Shown one piece after another: positions 17,696 to 26,107 of a DNA stretch of 37,319 nt. The stretch is from Acidobacteriota bacterium. GTDB taxonomy: Bacteria; Acidobacteriota; Terriglobia; Bryobacterales; UBA6623. The position numbers and the translations under genes are program-made. Where the stretch lies: NCBI GenBank assembly GCA_027592785.1, contig JAQCLD010000035.1:1-37319 (forward strand). Reading direction: 5' to 3'. The notes under the pieces are model-generated. The model worked only from the letters and a program-made list of their open reading frames with translations, did no database searches and was not told where the DNA came from. The stretch's first letter is position 1. Each line of letters starts with the position of its first letter.

Positions 17696-17905
17696 TTATG
17701 CCAAGGGATTCCCTTAATTTTCAGTGTTTTAACTCAGGAAAAAACCAAGGGTGATCTTAAATGTATCGGGTCAAAACCACCCTACACGTTATGGTACTTT
17801 AGTACTGATCGACGGCATGTTTCCGGGGGTCCTGAGCCGTAAACTCAGTGCAACCCCTTTAGGGTCAACGTGTCATAATGGCTTGAGTTCCCTAGAGAGG
17901 CGACC

Positions 17906-18607
17906 GTGGCACGCATTAACCGCAAATACCTAAAGCACGATAAGTTCGTTGAAGAAGTCGGTGACGGGATCGAATACTTCGGCGAACACCGTACGACCAT
18001 CCTCGTTGGGCTGGCAGTTGCGGTCGTCGCGATCGTCGGCGGCGGTTGGTTCTATACCCACCAGCAGAGCCAAAGCCTGGATTCGATGGCCGCGCTGCAG
18101 GAGGCTGCGGTCATGTTCAGCCGGCCTGTTTCGGTTGATCCCCAACCCGGTACACAGGCCTTCGTCACGTCAGGCGAGCGCATGCGCGAGGTGACCGAGG
18201 CGTTGGAGAAGGTCAAGGTGGACTTTCCCGGCACAAGCGCCGCTTCCGCTGCGGACTATTACTACGCTCTGTTCGATATGGAAACAGAGGACTATGCGGC
18301 AGCCAAAACGAAACTGCAGTCGGCCATTTCCGGTGCCGACGTGGAGTACGCTTCGCTGGCGCGCCTGGCCTTGGCGGACGTCCTCATCGCCGAAGACGAT
18401 GTTGCCGGAGCCCGCGCGGAGTACGAGAAGCTCGTAAGCAGCCCAACCGCGGTCGTGCCTGCTTCGCGCGCCAAACTGGCGCTGGCACGGACGATAGCCA
18501 GGAGCGATCCCGCTGCAGCCCGAGCGCTGCTGCAAGAACTGGTTGACGCCACAGGGCCGGCCAGCACGATCGCGGCACAGGAACTTAGAAAGCTTCCGCA
18601 GAGCTAG
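17906..18607 (+). CDS. Membrane-anchored tetratricopeptide-repeat protein
   Basis: A 233-residue protein with a short cytoplasmic N terminus (MARINRKYLKHDKFVEEV), one transmembrane helix (about 32-52, ILVGLAVAVVAIVGGGWFY) and a periplasmic part of TPR-like helix pairs (about 75-225) with the repeating pattern ASAADYYYALFDMETEDYAAAKTKL. This is the layout of YfgM-like (TPR_21) proteins, which in E. coli are SecYEG/chaperone-associated; that role is not proven here. The start is GTG 17906 with GAGAGG at about 17895-17900. A CATAAT sequence at 17874-17879 may be a -10 element. The stop is followed after 14 bases by the dgt-like gene. Confidence 0.82.
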   Translation: MARINRKYLKHDKFVEEVGDGIEYFGEHRTTILVGLAVAVVAIVGGGWFYTHQQSQSLDSMAALQEAAVMFSRPVSVDPQPGTQAFVTSGERMREVTEALEKVKVDFPGTSAASAADYYYALFDMETEDYAAAKTKLQSAISGADVEYASLARLALADVLIAEDDVAGARAEYEKLVSSPTAVVPASRAKLALARTIARSDPAAARALLQELVDATGPASTIAAQELRKLPQS

Positions 18608-18621
18608 CCGTTCGACCTGCA

Positions 18622-19743
18622 ATGCTCCAACGGCTCCGCTTCGATCCGTCACAGAGTCGAGGTCGGCGGCGTCCGGAGGCGGAGCATGCCTACCGCAATC
18701 CGTTTCAGCGCGATCGCGATCGGATCATTCACTCCCGCGCCTTCCGGCGCATGCAGGAGAAAACTCAGGTCTTCACCGCCCCGCTCTCGGACCATTTTCG
18801 GAACCGTCTGACGCATACCATCGAGGTTGCTCAGGTCACCCGTACGGCGGCCAGGGCGCTGGGCCTCAACGAAGATCTAGCGGAAGCTTTGGCGCTGGGC
18901 CACGACCTGGGGCACCCACCGTTTGGCCACGCAGGCGAAGCCGCGCTGGATCGCACCATGCGCCGCTACGGCGCTCGTTTCGACCACAACATACACTCGC
19001 TGCGCATCGTTGAGCGTTTCGAACGACGGTACGCCGCCGCTCCGGGACTGAATCTGACTTTCGAAGTACGCGAAGGCCTGCTCAAGCATTCTCGGGACTT
19101 GACCGAGGCGGAGCATCCGGAAATGGCCGAGTACCTGCTCGATCTGCGTCCCCTGCTTGAGGCGCAGCTCATCGACCCTGCAGACGAGATCGCCTACAAC
19201 TGCGGTGACCTGGACGACGCTGTAGAAGCCAAAGCCCTGGAGATCGACGTTGTCTGTTCTGAGATTGGATTGTTCGGCAGGCTTTTTGAAGAAGCCCAAA
19301 CTTCCTATCCTCAGGCTCACCGTTGGGACTGGTTCAATGAGGCACTACGCAGGCTGCTGGACTTCTTCGTCGCCTCGCTAATCGAAGGAACGAAGACCGC
19401 CGTCGAGGAATCGGGCGTGCTCAACGCAGATGACGTCCGCGCAAGCCCGGAGCGGCTCGCCCGCCTCGCCCCCGATGCATCCCAAGCCGCAAAATCGCTC
19501 AAGGAACTTCTCCGCCGCGAAGTCTATCGATCGCCCGCAGTGGCCGAGCGCGGAGAACGTTCGGTCGAAAAGCTGGACACGGTCTTCGACTACTTCATGG
19601 GACATCCCGAGAGCCTTCCCCGCCCTTACCAGGAGCAGGCTGAGCTCGAATCCAGGCAGCGGGCGGTATGCGACTACATTGCCGGTATGACCGACACTTT
19701 TCTGCTGCGGCGGCACGAGGAGATAGCTCATGAGATCGCCTAA
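18622..19743 (+). CDS. dgt: dGTPase-like dNTP triphosphohydrolase (HD domain)
   Basis: Dgt-type enzymes hydrolyse dGTP or other dNTPs to the nucleoside and triphosphate and help balance nucleotide pools. The 373-residue protein shows the family start (RPEAEHAYRNPFQRDRDRIIHSRAFRRMQEKTQVF region), and the HD metal site: His65 in RLTHTIEVAQV, His94-Asp95 in ALGHDLGHPPFGHAGE, and a later Asp in IAYNCGDLDDA. Length and the downstream helical domain fit the shorter type-2 deoxyguanosinetriphosphate triphosphohydrolase-like proteins. The substrate cannot be assigned from sequence. ATG 18622 starts 14 bases after the TPR gene stop. Confidence 0.94.
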   Translation: MLQRLRFDPSQSRGRRRPEAEHAYRNPFQRDRDRIIHSRAFRRMQEKTQVFTAPLSDHFRNRLTHTIEVAQVTRTAARALGLNEDLAEALALGHDLGHPPFGHAGEAALDRTMRRYGARFDHNIHSLRIVERFERRYAAAPGLNLTFEVREGLLKHSRDLTEAEHPEMAEYLLDLRPLLEAQLIDPADEIAYNCGDLDDAVEAKALEIDVVCSEIGLFGRLFEEAQTSYPQAHRWDWFNEALRRLLDFFVASLIEGTKTAVEESGVLNADDVRASPERLARLAPDASQAAKSLKELLRREVYRSPAVAERGERSVEKLDTVFDYFMGHPESLPRPYQEQAELESRQRAVCDYIAGMTDTFLLRRHEEIAHEIA

Positions 19744-19779
19744 GCTCTGATCGGGCATACTGAGTGGCGAACCATCGCT

Positions 19780-21942
19780 ATGCCAGACGCTCCCAGATCG
19801 CTATACGTTATCCCTGCAGACCCGGCGGCAACTCCTTATCTGCGGCTCATCTATGCCGCCTGGAGCGACGGAGAACTCACGGACGATGAAATTCGTTCGG
19901 TGCAGACGCACATCGCCTCCGCAAAAGGGCTCTCCGATGCAGCGCGAACAGATCTGCAGTCCTGGCTGCAGCCCAATCGTCCGCCGTCTATCGAATCGCT
20001 TCAGACGCTGCTGAAACCAATGAGCGGCGATCTGGCTTCGGTCACCGAACCACGGCCAACAGTCGAGCCGCCGGTTTCAACTGCCAGCGCGTCTTTCTCT
20101 GTCGCGGCGCTGCAAGAAGTGACCGCGGGAAAGCGAGCGGCAACTCGGCGACGCGTGTTCGAAATCCTTAGCGGTCCCGGCTTCGAACGGCATTGGGAGC
20201 GCAGCAAAGAAGCGCACCGCGAACAGGTCCTCGAACAACTGAAGGTTTTGGCGGCGGACGGCATCGGCTCGCTCTCTTATCCCGAGGAGTATGGCGGCTC
20301 CGACGATATGGGTCGTTTCGCCGTCGCCTTCGAGACTACTGCCTTCTACGACATCAGTCTCACAATCAAATTCGGCGTGCAGTTCGGGCTCTTTGGCGGC
20401 ACGATCCACGCGCTCGGCACGAAGCGTCACCACGACCGTTACCTGCGTCAGGCCGGAACGGTCGAACTTACCGGCTGCTTCGCGATGACCGAGCTGGGAC
20501 ATGGTTCCAACGTCGCCGACATCGAAACCACCGCAACTTATGACCCGGCGAGCGGCGAATTTGAAATTGACACGCCTTCTGATTCGGCTCAGAAAAACTA
20601 CATCGGCAACGCCGCCGTTCACGGACGCTTGGCGGTCGTCTTCGCGCAACTCGTAGTCGGTGGCGAAGTCCAAGGGGTTCACGCGCTGCTGGTTCCGATC
20701 CGCGATGAGGCCGGCGCAACGATGCCCGGAGTGCGCATCGAAGATTGCGGCCAGAAGCTGGGTCTGAACGGAGTCGACAACGGGCGTATCTGGTTTGATC
20801 ATGTCCGCGTGCCGCGTGAGAACCTGTTTAATCGCTATGCCGACGTCTCGCCCGAGGGCGAATATGTCAGTCCGATCGAAAGCCCCTCCAAGCGTTTCTT
20901 CACCACAATCGGGGCCCTCGTCGCTGGACGCGTCAGCGTCGCGCTGGGTGCCCTGAGCGCGATGAAATCCGGCCTGGCAATCGCCGTGCGCTACGGCGAT
21001 CGTCGTCGCCAGTTCGGAGCGTCCGGAGCGCCGGAGACTCGTCTTCTCGACTACCGCACGCATCAGCGAAAACTGCTGCCTCGGCTAGCCTCCGCCTACG
21101 CGCTCGACTTTGCCCTCAAGCATCTGGTGGACCGCTTCGTGAATCGCAACGAAGAGGAACAGCGCGAAATCGAAACTCTCGCCGCGGGGCTCAAGGCTTA
21201 CGCCACCTGGGCCAACATCGAGTCGTTGCAGGTTTGCCGCGAGGCGTGCGGTGGGCAAGGCTACTTGTCAGAGAATCGCTTCGACGACCTCAAGGCCGAC
21301 ACCGATATCTTTTGCACCTTCGAGGGCGACAACACCGTCCTCATGCAACTCGTCGTGAAGAGCCTGCTCAGCGACTATCGCCGCCAATTCGAAGACGCTC
21401 GCCCGTTCACGCTGTTGAAGTACGTGGCGGCGCGCGCTGCCGACGCCGTCCGCGAACCGCATCCGTTGGCTGCTCGCAACACAGACGCGGATCATCTGCG
21501 CGACGCGGAGTTTCACCTCGACGCTTTTCGCTATCGAGAGCAGCGTTTGCTCGGCTCGTTGGCCCGACGCTTGAAGCATCGCCTCGACCAAGGTATGGAT
21601 TCGTTCTACGCTCTGGTGGACGTTCAAGATCACGTCCTGGCGGCGGCCAACGCCCACGCCGAACGTATCGTGATGGAGCAGTTCGTAGCGGGCGTCGCCG
21701 GCTGCGTGGATCCCGCAGTGCAGACAGCGTTAGGTAAGCTCTCAGCTCTATTCGCACTTTCGCGAATCGAAGTTGATCGAGGCTGGTTCCTGGAAGCCGG
21801 GTATGTATCAACGGCAAAATCCCACGCCATTCGTGAGCAGGTCAATGTTCTCTGCGCGGAGATTCGCCCCGACGCCGTTGGTTTAGCGGACGGTTTCGGC
21901 ATTCCCGACCGCCTACTTGGCGCGCCCATCGCAATGCCCTAG
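19780..21942 (+). CDS. Acyl-CoA oxidase/dehydrogenase with an N-terminal TerB-like region
   Basis: The 720-residue flavoprotein matches peroxisomal-type acyl-CoA oxidases: FAD-binding segment CFAMTELGHGSNVADIETTA, LNGVDNGRIWFDHVRVPRENL, the second acyl-CoA-oxidase helical domains, and the catalytic base Glu515 in TFEGDNTVLMQ after EACGGQGYLSENR. It would introduce the trans-2 double bond in fatty acyl-CoA, with O2 or an electron-transfer partner as acceptor; which one cannot be told. The first ~65 residues (YLRLIYAAWSDGELTDDEI) look like a TerB-like helical module, an unusual addition to this family. ATG 19780 follows dgt by 36 bases; stop TAG. Confidence 0.9.
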   Translation: MPDAPRSLYVIPADPAATPYLRLIYAAWSDGELTDDEIRSVQTHIASAKGLSDAARTDLQSWLQPNRPPSIESLQTLLKPMSGDLASVTEPRPTVEPPVSTASASFSVAALQEVTAGKRAATRRRVFEILSGPGFERHWERSKEAHREQVLEQLKVLAADGIGSLSYPEEYGGSDDMGRFAVAFETTAFYDISLTIKFGVQFGLFGGTIHALGTKRHHDRYLRQAGTVELTGCFAMTELGHGSNVADIETTATYDPASGEFEIDTPSDSAQKNYIGNAAVHGRLAVVFAQLVVGGEVQGVHALLVPIRDEAGATMPGVRIEDCGQKLGLNGVDNGRIWFDHVRVPRENLFNRYADVSPEGEYVSPIESPSKRFFTTIGALVAGRVSVALGALSAMKSGLAIAVRYGDRRRQFGASGAPETRLLDYRTHQRKLLPRLASAYALDFALKHLVDRFVNRNEEEQREIETLAAGLKAYATWANIESLQVCREACGGQGYLSENRFDDLKADTDIFCTFEGDNTVLMQLVVKSLLSDYRRQFEDARPFTLLKYVAARAADAVREPHPLAARNTDADHLRDAEFHLDAFRYREQRLLGSLARRLKHRLDQGMDSFYALVDVQDHVLAAANAHAERIVMEQFVAGVAGCVDPAVQTALGKLSALFALSRIEVDRGWFLEAGYVSTAKSHAIREQVNVLCAEIRPDAVGLADGFGIPDRLLGAPIAMP

Positions 21943-21967
21943 GCCGCCAAGCTAAACTCTTGGTCAA

Positions 21968-23908
21968 ATGCGCCTAGTAGCTTGCTTCCTGATCTGCCTG
22001 AGTCTCACCGCTCAAGGTCTGCCGGAAGGCGACCTGCGCTACGGGGAAGTCCGCCACCTCGATGCGACCTTCACCATGGCTGAGTACTCCTCCGCCGCCG
22101 AGTGGCTCGAACACGCGGACTATTTGCGTCAACAAATTCTGTGGTCTACCGGTCTCGATCCCATGCCGGAGCGGACGCCCCTGCAACCGCAGCTTACCGG
22201 CAAGATCGAGCGCGCCGGCTACACGATCGAAAACGTGCTCATCGAGACCACTCCCGGCTTTTACTTGGGCGGCAATCTCTATCGCCCGACCGGCGTCGCT
22301 GAGACGCGTCCGGCGGTGCTGCTCTCCCACGGCCATTGGGCTTACGGCCGTCTCGAGAATAGTGAGATCGCCTCACCGCCAAAGTTGGCCGCCAACCTCG
22401 CGCTGCAGGGGCAGATCGTGTTTGCCTACGACATGGTTGGCTACAACGACACGCTGCAATTGCCGCACTCGGCAATCGGCGGTGAAGTTGAGTCGCTGTG
22501 GAACGTCGGCCTGCTCGGCTTGCAGCTGTGGAACAGCATCCGCGCACTCGACTTCCTGGAGTCCCTATCCGGCGTGGATGCGTCGCGGATCTATGCCGCC
22601 GGAGCGTCAGGCGGCGCGACCCAAGCGATGCTGCTGACCGCCGTCGACAAACGCATCGCCGCTGCTGCCTACGTCAACATGATCTCGTTCCACATGCAAG
22701 GCGGCGACGTTTGCGAGAACGCTGTGGGCCTGCGCATCGACACACACAACGTTGAGCTTGCGGCACTAGCCGCGCCACGGCCGCTGCTGATGGTTTCCGC
22801 GTCCGGAGATTGGACGACCAATACGCCCAACCGCGAATTTCCGGCGGTCCAGCGCATCTACGATTTGCTCGGCCACCGGGATCGCGTAGAAACGGTACAG
22901 TTCAACGCCCCGCACAACTTCAACCGAGCCAGCCGCGAGGCAGTCTACGCGTTTCTATCGCGGCGAGGCGCCAACCCGCGGGATGCAGTAGCGGAGAAAT
23001 CCGTCGCCATCCCGCAGGTCAGCCAATTGCTGAGCGTCTGGGGGCGAGCGTTGCCCGGCTCAGCGAATTTCGATATCAGTTCCCTGCCCATGCGCCGCAC
23101 AACGGACGCTGGCGCCGGGCCGCAAGACGTTCGCCGCCGGCTGCAATACGCGCTACACGCCGCGCTGCCCTCAAGCGAACAGCTGCAATCTCAATCAATC
23201 GAAACATGGGAGAACGGCGAGTACTTCGCTGCTGGCCGCAGCGGCAAGGGCGATCGCATTCCCGGTGCGCTGTTGCAACCGAAGCGAGCGCGCGAATGGG
23301 TCAAGCCGACGCTCGTCATCCATCCCGAAGGGTCGGCTTGGACAATGAGTTCTTCCGAGAGTAGGAACGGCCTGGTCGCCGAGATCCTTTCGCGCGGCGG
23401 CGGCGTGATGGCTGTCGATGTTTTCCAAACTGGTCACGCTCGCGGGCAGCGCGATATCGCCGGGGCCGGTCGCCGCGCGGAAGCTTTCTTCTCCACCTAC
23501 AACCGCAGCGATACGGCCCAGCGCGTCCAAGACATCCTCACGTCCTATGCCTACGCGCGGCAGCGATTCGGGACGAACGACGTCCAACTTGTTTGCCTCG
23601 AAACTGCGGGACCTTGGTGCGTACTCGCCCGAGCACTCATTGATGCACCCGTCGATATGGCCATCGATTGGCAGAAGTTCGACGCCGCTAGCGACCTGGC
23701 CTATCTCGAAACCCTGTTCGTCTCAGGCATTCGCAAAGCCGGTGGACTAGAGGGCGCAGTCTCCCTTGCGCGAGACGGTCGGCTGCTCGTATTCAACGCC
23801 GCGGGCTTTCCCACGTCGGCGGCGCCGCATGCGGCCGTGAACCAGGCTGCTGTGGATCCAGAGTTCCTACTCGAATGGACCGCGGCGCGTAGGAAGCCCA
23901 CGCCCTAA
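21968..23908 (+). CDS. Secreted acetyl-xylan-esterase-like alpha/beta hydrolase
   Basis: The 646-residue protein begins with a signal peptide (MRLVACFLICLSLTAQG). Residues about 70-330 are an alpha/beta hydrolase: LLSHGHW after the first strands, nucleophile Ser214 in AAGASGGAT, a later acid loop, and a catalytic His candidate in FNAPHNFNR. This resembles the acetyl-xylan-esterase/dienelactone-hydrolase-like enzymes common in Acidobacteriota and Planctomycetota. The second half (about 380-640) looks like a degenerate second hydrolase-type domain without a clear nucleophile elbow. Substrate is unknown, plausibly an acylated polysaccharide. The following gene begins one base after its stop. Confidence 0.82.
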   Translation: MRLVACFLICLSLTAQGLPEGDLRYGEVRHLDATFTMAEYSSAAEWLEHADYLRQQILWSTGLDPMPERTPLQPQLTGKIERAGYTIENVLIETTPGFYLGGNLYRPTGVAETRPAVLLSHGHWAYGRLENSEIASPPKLAANLALQGQIVFAYDMVGYNDTLQLPHSAIGGEVESLWNVGLLGLQLWNSIRALDFLESLSGVDASRIYAAGASGGATQAMLLTAVDKRIAAAAYVNMISFHMQGGDVCENAVGLRIDTHNVELAALAAPRPLLMVSASGDWTTNTPNREFPAVQRIYDLLGHRDRVETVQFNAPHNFNRASREAVYAFLSRRGANPRDAVAEKSVAIPQVSQLLSVWGRALPGSANFDISSLPMRRTTDAGAGPQDVRRRLQYALHAALPSSEQLQSQSIETWENGEYFAAGRSGKGDRIPGALLQPKRAREWVKPTLVIHPEGSAWTMSSSESRNGLVAEILSRGGGVMAVDVFQTGHARGQRDIAGAGRRAEAFFSTYNRSDTAQRVQDILTSYAYARQRFGTNDVQLVCLETAGPWCVLARALIDAPVDMAIDWQKFDAASDLAYLETLFVSGIRKAGGLEGAVSLARDGRLLVFNAAGFPTSAAPHAAVNQAAVDPEFLLEWTAARRKPTP

Positions 23909-23909
23909 C

Positions 23910-24863
23910 ATGCCTACCGCCGACGATCACTCCTTCGCCCTCGTTCTCAATGACGTCTTCAAACGTCACGACACCGGCCACGGCCATCCCGAACGCCCCG
24001 CCCGCTACGACGCAGTCTCCTCTGGGGTCAATCGTGCCGACGCGCTCGATCACGCCGTCCGCATCGAAGCTCAGCTGGCCTCGCTTGAGCACATCGCGCT
24101 TTGTCACGGCGAGGACTATATCGAGATGGCCCGCCGCGACATCGAGTCAGGCTTGCCGCAACTCAGCACGGGCGACACCGATGTTAGTCTCGCCTCTTTC
24201 GAAGTCGCACGCCTGGCCGTCGGAAGTGTGATCGCCACGGTCGACGCCGTACTCAACGGATCCGCCCAGACAGCATTCTGCGCCCTGCGGCCCCCCGGCC
24301 ACCACGCCCGCCCCAACCAGGGCATGGGCTTTTGCGTTTTCAACAACATCGCCATCGGGGCCCGCTACGCCCAGCAGCAATACGGCATCGAGCGGGTCCT
24401 GATCGCCGACTGGGACGTCCATCACGGCAACGGCACGCAGGACATTTTCTATGACGATCCCAGCGTGTTCTTCTTCAGCACGCACCAGTCGCCTTGGTAT
24501 CCCGGCACGGGTGCGCGATCGGAAACGGGGTCGGGCGCGGCGGTTGGAACTAACATGAATCGGCCCTTTCCCGCCGGCTCAGGGCGCGAGCAGGTTCTCG
24601 GCGCCTTTCGCGACGACCTGGTGCCAGCAGCACGCGCCTTCCAACCGGACCTGGTGATGATTTCCGCGGGCTTCGATTCGCGTATCGGCGACCCATTGGG
24701 CAACTTCACGCTCGACGATGACGACTTCGTGGAACTGACCGAGATTATGCGCGATTTGGCCGACACGACCGCACAGGGAAGAGTCATCTCCCTTCTCGAA
24801 GGCGGCTATGACTTGGAAGGATTAGCGGCAGCCGTCGAAGCGCACGTCGGCGCGCTTCTTTAA
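23910..24863 (+). CDS. Histone-deacetylase-superfamily amidohydrolase
   Basis: The 317-residue protein has the arginase/HDAC fold with every catalytic landmark: GHPERPARY near the N terminus, the His-His dyad 131-132 (RPPGHHARP), zinc ligands Asp169 and His171 (DWDVHHGNGTQ) and Asp256 (SAGFDSRIGDPLG), and the transition-state Tyr300 (GGYDLEG). Bacterial members remove acyl groups from small amides (polyamines, acetoin-related AcuC types) or from proteins. The partner substrate here is unknown. One base separates it from the esterase gene, suggesting one transcript. It ends 4 bases before a convergent small gene. Confidence 0.95.
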   Translation: MPTADDHSFALVLNDVFKRHDTGHGHPERPARYDAVSSGVNRADALDHAVRIEAQLASLEHIALCHGEDYIEMARRDIESGLPQLSTGDTDVSLASFEVARLAVGSVIATVDAVLNGSAQTAFCALRPPGHHARPNQGMGFCVFNNIAIGARYAQQQYGIERVLIADWDVHHGNGTQDIFYDDPSVFFFSTHQSPWYPGTGARSETGSGAAVGTNMNRPFPAGSGREQVLGAFRDDLVPAARAFQPDLVMISAGFDSRIGDPLGNFTLDDDDFVELTEIMRDLADTTAQGRVISLLEGGYDLEGLAAAVEAHVGALL

Positions 24864-24866
24864 CCG

Positions 24867-25247
24867 CTAGGCAGCCGCGGCTTGGCGGACGTCCAAGATC
24901 CGCGACGTCGTAATCGTGCGGTACTCCGGGTGCTGAAACTCCAAATGCATCCCGCGCCCGATGAAAGCGAGCTTCAACATCGATCCGCCCCAACTGGATC
25001 CGCGAATCGATACATGGGTCGGCTCGGGACAGAATACAGGGTGTCCCGAAATATACGCGGCGCGTCCGTCGCGAAGCTCGATGCGGTACGAGCGATTCTC
25101 GGTTTGCACTTCAAGCGCCTCGCCCTCTTGAATTTCAGTGAGGTAAACGCCGCCTTCGATCTCCGAACGCACGATCCCACGGGTCACGTCACGGGCGAAA
25201 CTCGAACTGCCCGAGAAGAGCGTGGGGTGATTTGTTTGGCTGTCCAT
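24867..25247 (-). CDS. Conserved-looking hypothetical protein
   Basis: A 126-residue soluble protein without signal peptide or membrane segment. Secondary-structure pattern is nearly all beta: [51 protein letters not shown], then [31 protein letters not shown]. It contains a possible metal or structural Cys in VFCPEPTHV. No family is recognised. The ending [17 protein letters not shown] resembles a small SH3- or OB-like barrel. It is convergent to the HDAC-family gene with 3 bases between and divergent from the cytochrome gene, sharing its ~60-bp upstream region. Confidence 0.65.
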   Translation of the reverse strand: MDSQTNHPTLFSGSSSFARDVTRGIVRSEIEGGVYLTEIQEGEALEVQTENRSYRIELRDGRAAYISGHPVFCPEPTHVSIRGSSWGGSMLKLAFIGRGMHLEFQHPEYRTITTSRILDVRQAAAA

Positions 25248-25274
25248 CGCCGCCGTTTCGATTATAAGGCCGAG

Positions 25275-25302
25275 TTGCTCCGAAGTGCAGAATCGCTACA
25301 AT
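25275..25302 (+). promoter_or_regulatory. Candidate promoter of the first cytochrome c gene
   Basis: TTGCTC (25275-25280) and TACAAT (25297-25302) are spaced by 16 bases, a fair sigma-70-type pair. The start codon is at 25311, so transcription would begin at or within about 3 bases of it, giving a leaderless message. No ribosome site precedes this ATG, in agreement. Confidence 0.5.
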
Positions 25303-25327
25303 CGCCCTAGATGTTTAGGGCGATTGT
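25298..25327. promoter_or_regulatory. 12-bp perfect inverted repeat over -10 box and start codon
   Basis: ACAATCGCCCTA (25298-25309) and TAGGGCGATTGT (25316-25327) are perfect reverse complements with a 6-base centre, GATGTT, that contains the ATG start of the cytochrome gene. The left arm overlaps the -10 hexamer. This has the size and placement of an operator for a dimeric repressor; as RNA it would be a start-codon-masking hairpin only if transcription began upstream of 25298. Confidence 0.6.
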
Positions 25328-26087
25328 TCTGATAATTCTGTTGGCGGCTGCAGCCTGGGCCCAGCGCGGCGTCCAGCGCAACACCAACCCGCTGGGCTCC
25401 AGCCCTGAAGTCGCCACGGCAGGCCGGGCGCTCTACAACCAAAACTGCACGAATTGCCATGGCCTGGACGCCACCGCGGGCGACCGTGCCCCCGCTCTCG
25501 CCGCCCAGCGCAGCTACAACCGCACATCCGATCAAGACCTCTTCGACGCTCTCACCAAGGGAATCCCCGGCACCGGCATGCCAGCCTTGGGCTTGAGCAC
25601 GGACGACTCGTGGCGCATCGTTGCCTACATTCGCAGTCTGCGCGCCTCGGCTGCCGACTTCCCGCCTAAAGGAGACGTCGCCCAAGGCGAAGCAATCTAC
25701 AACGGCAAGGGCGAGTGCAGTACCTGCCACACGATCGGCGGACGAGGCGGCCTGATTGGCCCGGACCTGACCAATCTCGGCGCACGGTCGTCCGTGCGAC
25801 GTATTCGAGAAGCCCTCACTGTGGCCAAGCCGCATCCGCCGGCGGGCTATCGCCCCGTCACTGTTCACTTAAAGGACGGCTCCATGGTCCGCGGTGTACT
25901 GAAGAACGAAAACAACTTCTCGCTCCAGATCCTGGGCACGGACGATCAGCTGCATCTGCTGTCCTCGAACGAGATAGAACGCATGGTCCGCGATGACGCG
26001 TCCTTGATGCCCTCCGACTACGACACACGCCTTGCGGCTGAAGAACTCACCAACCTACTCGCCTACTTGAGTCGACTCGTCCGCTGA
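25311..26087 (+). CDS. Dihaem c-type cytochrome, partner of PQQ dehydrogenase (module 1)
   Basis: The 258-residue protein has a signal peptide (MFRAIVLIILLAAAAWA) and two haem sites: C46-x-x-C49-H50 (NCTNCHGLD) and C136-x-x-C139-H140 (ECSTCHTIGG), each in a small cytochrome c fold. The C-terminal ~90 residues (VTVHLKDGSMVRGVLKNENNFSLQI) form the beta-rich segment seen in haem proteins paired with quinoprotein dehydrogenases. It probably takes electrons from the PQQ dehydrogenase encoded 20 bases downstream and passes them to the respiratory chain. The start codon lies inside a 12-bp palindrome. It is a paralogue of the protein at 31206-32012. Confidence 0.92.
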   Translation: MFRAIVLIILLAAAAWAQRGVQRNTNPLGSSPEVATAGRALYNQNCTNCHGLDATAGDRAPALAAQRSYNRTSDQDLFDALTKGIPGTGMPALGLSTDDSWRIVAYIRSLRASAADFPPKGDVAQGEAIYNGKGECSTCHTIGGRGGLIGPDLTNLGARSSVRRIREALTVAKPHPPAGYRPVTVHLKDGSMVRGVLKNENNFSLQILGTDDQLHLLSSNEIERMVRDDASLMPSDYDTRLAAEELTNLLAYLSRLVR

Positions 26088-26107
26088 CGCGACTCCGAGA
26101 ACAAGCC

